The translations under genes were made by a program, and so were the position numbers. From the NCBI GenBank assembly GCA_947174305.1, contig CAMWIH010000005.1, positions 1-42,395 of the forward strand: a stretch of 42,395 nucleotides of DNA. Direction: 5' to 3'. Below, one piece after another: positions 38,448 to 42,395 of the stretch (position 1 is the first letter of the stretch; each line of letters opens with the position of its first letter). The notes below the pieces were generated by a model that searched no databases, was not told the origin of the DNA, and saw only the letters and a list, made by a program, of their open reading frames with translations. This DNA is from an uncultured Porphyromonadaceae bacterium (GTDB lineage Bacteria; Bacteroidota; Bacteroidia; Bacteroidales; Muribaculaceae).

Positions 38448-40130
38448 TCACATAACCTTCTTGGCAGTCACTGCGCTGCCATCATTGTAAAGCTTACGTT
38501 CCACATAAATACCCTTCCCGGGGTTCTTGACCTCAATTCCGTTGAGATCGTAATATCTGGTTTCCACCACCTTTAAATCGGAAACTACCGTAGAGATGCC
38601 ACTCAAATCGCTGCGGATAAGATAGGATTCGTAGGCATTCCCTGTATCCTCCGATTCATCTGAAACATGATACATATAGGCCAAAACTCCCCCTGAAACC
38701 ACTGTCCAGTCGTCGCTCACCACTGCATTTCCTGTCATGAGATACTTCTCTATGATTTGATCTCCGGTCTCCCAATCAAGACTTACGAGCACATCTTTAG
38801 TGAAATTCTGCTTCAACCATTCATTCGCCGTGGGATTAATCTCTGCAAGCCTATCCTGAAGGGGAATGAAAACCTTCCTGCCGGGCTTCAACACGTATGA
38901 CAGAGGAGGCACAATCTCATCATCAAGGGAGGAGGGCATGGGGGTCACACCGATAACCGACCCGTCAGAAAGAACCTGTTTAGGAATTGGATAAACGCCG
39001 TTACCCATATCTTCCACCACGTCAAGTTCTCCGGTTGTCACGTTGTAAGAATAGCAGGGATAAGTTATTTCATATTCAGGCATCTCGTCGTCGAAACTTC
39101 CCAGAAGATATTCCACTTCTGCTGCCATATATACTTTCTCACCCTGTGGATCCATGGCAAGGCCATTCTGGTAAAAGAATGTTGACTCAAACTGGATCTC
39201 GAATATAGCCAGATAATAAGCTCTGCTCTTCTCGTTATATTCTGTTGCAGCCGCATTATATACATCTACCGCCGCATTAAAGGCCTCTTTTTCCGCTTCT
39301 GTCATAAAATCCTCCTTTTCAGGAAAGGGAAGGGTGTAACCGCTTGCGTAATAGGCATCTTCTGCCTCCTGATAAGCCTGCAATTCCTCCGGAGTCATAT
39401 AGTCATCCATATTGGGAGGAGTCAGGGGAAACTCACCGGGATATTCCGGTATGGGGCGCTTCTGCGGATTGATAAGCGACTCGGTAGGAAGGGTATAACT
39501 CCATTCTCCGTCAGCCCCTTCGCTGAAGAGGATGGGATATACCGCATAGCCGGAATTATCCTTTACCTGCCCTATGATTCTCTTTCCGTCATCGCTTATT
39601 GACACCGGATATACATACTGGGGGTCAAGTCCAGCCCAATCTTTCTTAGGGTAAGGAAGCAAATGAACGTCGCCCAATGTGCCGTCGCTATTAAAATCCA
39701 TATACATGGGCACCGACATTGTCTCGTTTTTCTCGGTGGAAGGATTTGTCATGAATCCAACCACACGCTTCCCGTCGCCCGTTATTGCATTGAAGTCAAA
39801 CTTCGGATACTGGGCCGAAAGATACTTGAGGTCCATCAGCTTGCCATCTTTCCAAATCACAGGCTCGTCATCCAAAGTTGATCCGACAATGACAGTGCCA
39901 TCCTGGTTCATACATTTTCCCGCACCGAGGTCGAAGACATCAAGAAACTCCACTTTTCCTGTTGCAACGTCGCATTTCATAACGTTTTCGTCTGTCTGGC
40001 TTAGAATCACGGCACCGTTGGACGATATCTTGCAGGAATAAAATTCCGGCAAAACAACAGGCGACGGGCTCTGGCCATACAATCCCGAAGAGATGCCGAC
40101 GGCCGCGCTAATGAGTAATATTTTTTTCAT
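38448..40130 (-). CDS. Secreted protein with type IX-like C-terminal tail, unknown function
   Basis: 560 residues. Signal peptide 1-19 (ending SSGLYG-Q). The body contains repeated short beta motifs of the type ISSNGAVIL, MNQDGTVIVG, ITGDGKRVVGF, ISDDGKRIIGQ and MDPQGEKVYMA. These suggest a beta-propeller or similar fold of about 40-60 residue repeats, interrupted by a helical insert at about 255-310. The last 70 residues (YYDLNGIEVKNPGKGIYVERK) form a sorting-like C-terminal domain that closely matches that of the next gene. Likely surface-exposed or secreted. No enzyme motif is seen. It precedes relA by 55 bases but has separate regulation in view of the relA promoter. Confidence 0.75.
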   Translation of the reverse strand: MKKILLISAAVGISSGLYGQSPSPVVLPEFYSCKISSNGAVILSQTDENVMKCDVATGKVEFLDVFDLGAGKCMNQDGTVIVGSTLDDEPVIWKDGKLMDLKYLSAQYPKFDFNAITGDGKRVVGFMTNPSTEKNETMSVPMYMDFNSDGTLGDVHLLPYPKKDWAGLDPQYVYPVSISDDGKRIIGQVKDNSGYAVYPILFSEGADGEWSYTLPTESLINPQKRPIPEYPGEFPLTPPNMDDYMTPEELQAYQEAEDAYYASGYTLPFPEKEDFMTEAEKEAFNAAVDVYNAAATEYNEKSRAYYLAIFEIQFESTFFYQNGLAMDPQGEKVYMAAEVEYLLGSFDDEMPEYEITYPCYSYNVTTGELDVVEDMGNGVYPIPKQVLSDGSVIGVTPMPSSLDDEIVPPLSYVLKPGRKVFIPLQDRLAEINPTANEWLKQNFTKDVLVSLDWETGDQIIEKYLMTGNAVVSDDWTVVSGGVLAYMYHVSDESEDTGNAYESYLIRSDLSGISTVVSDLKVVETRYYDLNGIEVKNPGKGIYVERKLYNDGSAVTAKKVM

Positions 40131-40245
40131 ACGTATCTTTGTGTAGATGTAGGTTTATGTTCTATGTATAGGTTATGATACTGAAGTGGTTTGAACAGCT
40201 TCTGTATTAGAAATTGCCCTGAGAAGAGCATGTATCGATATTAAA

Positions 40246-40280
40246 AAGGTTGTTAAGGATCGACGATCCTTAACAACCTT
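40246..40280 (-). terminator. Terminator of the thioredoxin-fold secreted protein gene
   Basis: AAGGTTGTTAAGGATC (40246-40261) and its complement (40265-40280) form a perfect 16-base stem with a three-base loop. On the minus strand it is followed by TTTAATA. It lies 20 bases past the stop codon at 40300. Confidence 0.9.
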
Positions 40281-40299
40281 AAGGTCCGTTTCTTTTTCT

Positions 40300-42240
40300 T
40301 TATTTTACAACTGTCTTTGCGGTCTTCACTGTTCCGTCGGAATAAACCGAGCGAACGATGTAAATGCCATTGGAAGGCTCTTTAACCTCAACACCGCTGA
40401 TGTTGTAGAATTTTCTTGCTACAAGGCCGGAATCTCCTTCTATTTCAGACACGCCGCTGTAATAAGTATTTTCCACTGAAACCGATTTTGCATTTACAAT
40501 TTCACCTGTCTGATTATCAACAATAAATGCAATCAGGTTGAACTCGTCGGCAGTCACAGAACCAACCGGCATGCTCACACTGTAGCTATAAGCTTCTCCG
40601 CCTTTGAGAGTGACAGGAAGACTGTTGTCAAAACCGGTGAAGCCGCCTGCGATGTAACGGGCAACATCATTATAGATGGTTTCCACAGAGGAACCTTTCT
40701 TTTCCCAGCCGCCCATCTCACCTTGTCTTCCACCGGCATAATTGTTAGTCTGTTTATAGGGGCCCATGCCGTTCTGCACAAGGTAGAAGGCAAGACGATA
40801 ACGGTTCTTATTATCCATGTCATAGCCTGATTTCACCACGACATCAACATTGAGGTTGCCGTCGCTATTCACCACGCCTTCAAGTGAATCGAAGCCCATA
40901 AGTGCCGGGAGCGTACCATAAACTGCGGCAAACTGAGCAATCTCGTCCGTACTCATCTCGCTTAGGCTCGTGGTGCGGTTTATGACTGCAGAAGGATAAT
41001 TTTTAAACAATCTGCTGCAAATAGCGGAAACTGTAGAGGTTGACATCTGGTCGCTGGAGTGAAGGGCCACACATGCAAAAAGATCAGGATATTCTTCCGA
41101 CGCATATTCCATCATGACAATTCCACGGGGACACCATCCGCACCATGTGCCGGTGCCTTCCTCAATCAGACTGACACGCGGGAAAACCTTATCTTCGGGC
41201 AGACATTCAATCTCGCCATAAAGCACGGTGCGCTCTGAGGTGTTCTCCTGGCCGTTCACCTTTGTGAGCTCGAACTTCAAACCGACTGTAAAGTCAATCT
41301 CATCGCATGTAAGAGGGATTTCAATCACCTCGAATTCACCGTATGGAAGGGGCTTAGGCAACGTCACAACCTGAGCAATAGGCTCACCCTTGCCAATGGT
41401 GCTTAAGATTTCAACGGTTTCTGTTGAAACACATTTTCCTTGAATAAGGAACTGATATTTGAATTCTTTTCCGGGTGCGGCATACAATGGTCCAAACATA
41501 TCGAAAAGTGCGGCTGCTGACTGAGGATAGTTATCTCCCTTGATCGTACATCCCAGGCAAGTGGCTCCGTACTGATCTGCAAAAGAGGTCCACACTACCG
41601 GTGGCTCCTCGGCATTAGTTCCCTGTACACCAACCATACTTGATTCCGGAACATCACAAGGAATCATATCTATGGGAATGTAATAGGTCTGATTATAAGG
41701 AACTGCAAAGCAATATCCTATAATCAACGGTTTGTCGCCCTCAATCCTTACCGGGTTGTCAAGCTCGACGCTATATTCAGTCCAGGCATCGCCTCCAAGC
41801 TCTGCATCCTGTATGCAAGTGGGGGTGTCTTCTTTAGTCTCCGCAGTGAAAATCTTTATATTTCTAACGGCGTTAATATATTTCTGACCCGAAATGTATG
41901 CTCCTGTCGTTACATTCAGATGGGTGATTTCATCTCCTGCATACAAAGCGGCAAGTTTGGCCGGGATTTCAAATGCGATATAAACAGTGTCTCCCACGGG
42001 TGCCACTTGTGCATTAAGAGTCAATGCAGTGGCGACAGGTCCGGAATAAGAGAAATTCACCGATTCGGGTGCCTCTGAGCGGGTCATGAGCGCTCTGTTA
42101 GTCTCTTTTTTCTCTACCTTTCCGGGAAAGACGCTAACTCGATTGTCTGATTTCGGAACTTTTGAACCGAACGGAAATGCGGAAAACGCGGGGATGGCTG
42201 TCATTACAGCGAGTGCCACCGGCAGTAGTTTTCTTATCAT
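40300..42240 (-). CDS. Secreted Omp28-like protein with thioredoxin-fold CxxC and type IX-like tail
   Basis: 646 residues. Signal peptide 1-20 (ending PAFS). The N-terminal half (about 55-250) is beta-rich, with paired cysteines such as C228 and C231 in ATCLGC. A domain at about 350-540 has the thioredoxin-like opening VSLIEEGTGTWCGWCPRG with a CGWC motif at 367-370, resembling Omp28-related and thioredoxin-fold surface proteins of Bacteroidetes. The last 50 residues (FYNISGVEVKEPSNGIYIVRS) are a sorting-like C-terminal domain. Possible thiol-disulfide function outside the cytosol. It has its own promoter and terminator. Confidence 0.82.
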   Translation of the reverse strand: MIRKLLPVALAVMTAIPAFSAFPFGSKVPKSDNRVSVFPGKVEKKETNRALMTRSEAPESVNFSYSGPVATALTLNAQVAPVGDTVYIAFEIPAKLAALYAGDEITHLNVTTGAYISGQKYINAVRNIKIFTAETKEDTPTCIQDAELGGDAWTEYSVELDNPVRIEGDKPLIIGYCFAVPYNQTYYIPIDMIPCDVPESSMVGVQGTNAEEPPVVWTSFADQYGATCLGCTIKGDNYPQSAAALFDMFGPLYAAPGKEFKYQFLIQGKCVSTETVEILSTIGKGEPIAQVVTLPKPLPYGEFEVIEIPLTCDEIDFTVGLKFELTKVNGQENTSERTVLYGEIECLPEDKVFPRVSLIEEGTGTWCGWCPRGIVMMEYASEEYPDLFACVALHSSDQMSTSTVSAICSRLFKNYPSAVINRTTSLSEMSTDEIAQFAAVYGTLPALMGFDSLEGVVNSDGNLNVDVVVKSGYDMDNKNRYRLAFYLVQNGMGPYKQTNNYAGGRQGEMGGWEKKGSSVETIYNDVARYIAGGFTGFDNSLPVTLKGGEAYSYSVSMPVGSVTADEFNLIAFIVDNQTGEIVNAKSVSVENTYYSGVSEIEGDSGLVARKFYNISGVEVKEPSNGIYIVRSVYSDGTVKTAKTVVK

Positions 42241-42290
42241 AAGCTTAATATTAGGTTTTCTTATTTTTTATTAAGATGATTTTTCACTCA

Positions 42291-42320
42291 CAAAATTAGC
42301 ATTATTTTCTTTTCCGCAAA
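42291..42320 (-). promoter_or_regulatory. Promoter of the Omp28-like gene
   Basis: On the minus strand TAATTTTG (42298-42291) is a good -7 element, and TTTG (42320-42317) lies 18 bases upstream, one less than typical. The leader would be about 45 bases. The remainder of the window to 42395 is AT-rich and shows no gene. Confidence 0.55.
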
Positions 42321-42395
42321 CTATTTTTCCATATTTTTTGAATATTTTATTGCATATTTCTCTTAACTCTTTATTCTGCTCACCTCCCGTTACAC

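Overview
The window looks like a chromosomal stretch of an anaerobic Bacteroidales bacterium, most likely close to Muribaculaceae. The evidence is the gene repertoire (DUF5683, DUF4919, DUF2027, secreted proteins with type IX-like C-terminal tails, a menaquinone methyltransferase, NADP-type glutamate dehydrogenase), promoters of the Bacteroides form TTTG-N20-TAnnTTTG, A-rich leaders without strong Shine-Dalgarno sequences, and tRNA genes without encoded CCA. Family-level placement is inference.

Layout. 1-1.2 kb: a cluster of REP-like palindromic repeats around a REP-associated tyrosine transposase (RAYT). 1.2-1.9 kb: a HepT/MntA-type HEPN-nucleotidyltransferase toxin-antitoxin pair. 1.9-12.3 kb: a minus-strand run of housekeeping genes (serine dehydratase, U32 protein, UbiE/MenG, a GNAT-like protein, a membrane-anchored pseudokinase, SerS, YqeY, YqiA, MgtC-like, GdhA). 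Several spacers in this run are filled by short-period repeats. 12.7-14.7 kb, plus strand: a promoter with a palindrome, a 54-residue protein, a TacT-like acetyltransferase and glycerate kinase. 14.7-18.4 kb: tRNA-Gln and tRNA-Val (minus), a small membrane protein, QueA and AroA (plus). 18.4-27.5 kb, minus: a coiled-coil membrane protein, DUF3037 plus HipA-like kinase, a small lipoprotein, a secreted GH13 protein, DUF695, DUF2027, PhoH and SufB. 27.8-32.2 kb, plus: parA, parB, DUF5683 and an MltD-type lytic transglycosylase with LysM domains. 32.4-42.2 kb, minus: a SlyD-like isomerase, DUF4919, a small membrane protein, PgpH-type HD phosphodiesterase, a short Rel enzyme, and two large secreted proteins.

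How the parts relate. The par operon pairs chromosome partitioning with wall remodelling. Rel and PgpH are six bases apart behind one promoter, so (p)ppGpp and probably c-di-AMP turnover are co-expressed. Three candidate toxin-antitoxin modules (HepT/MntA, GNAT plus 54-residue partner, HipA-like/DUF3037) sit between housekeeping genes.

The most unusual signal is a family of 9-bp periodic arrays (TAGGC or GCCTA every nine bases). They occupy at least four spacers between co-directional genes. In three cases they run into the stop codon of the upstream gene, and in two they form two-armed, hairpin-like arrays. Other short-period arrays (7-8 bp and 28 bp) fill further spacers. I could not run any database search or folding program.
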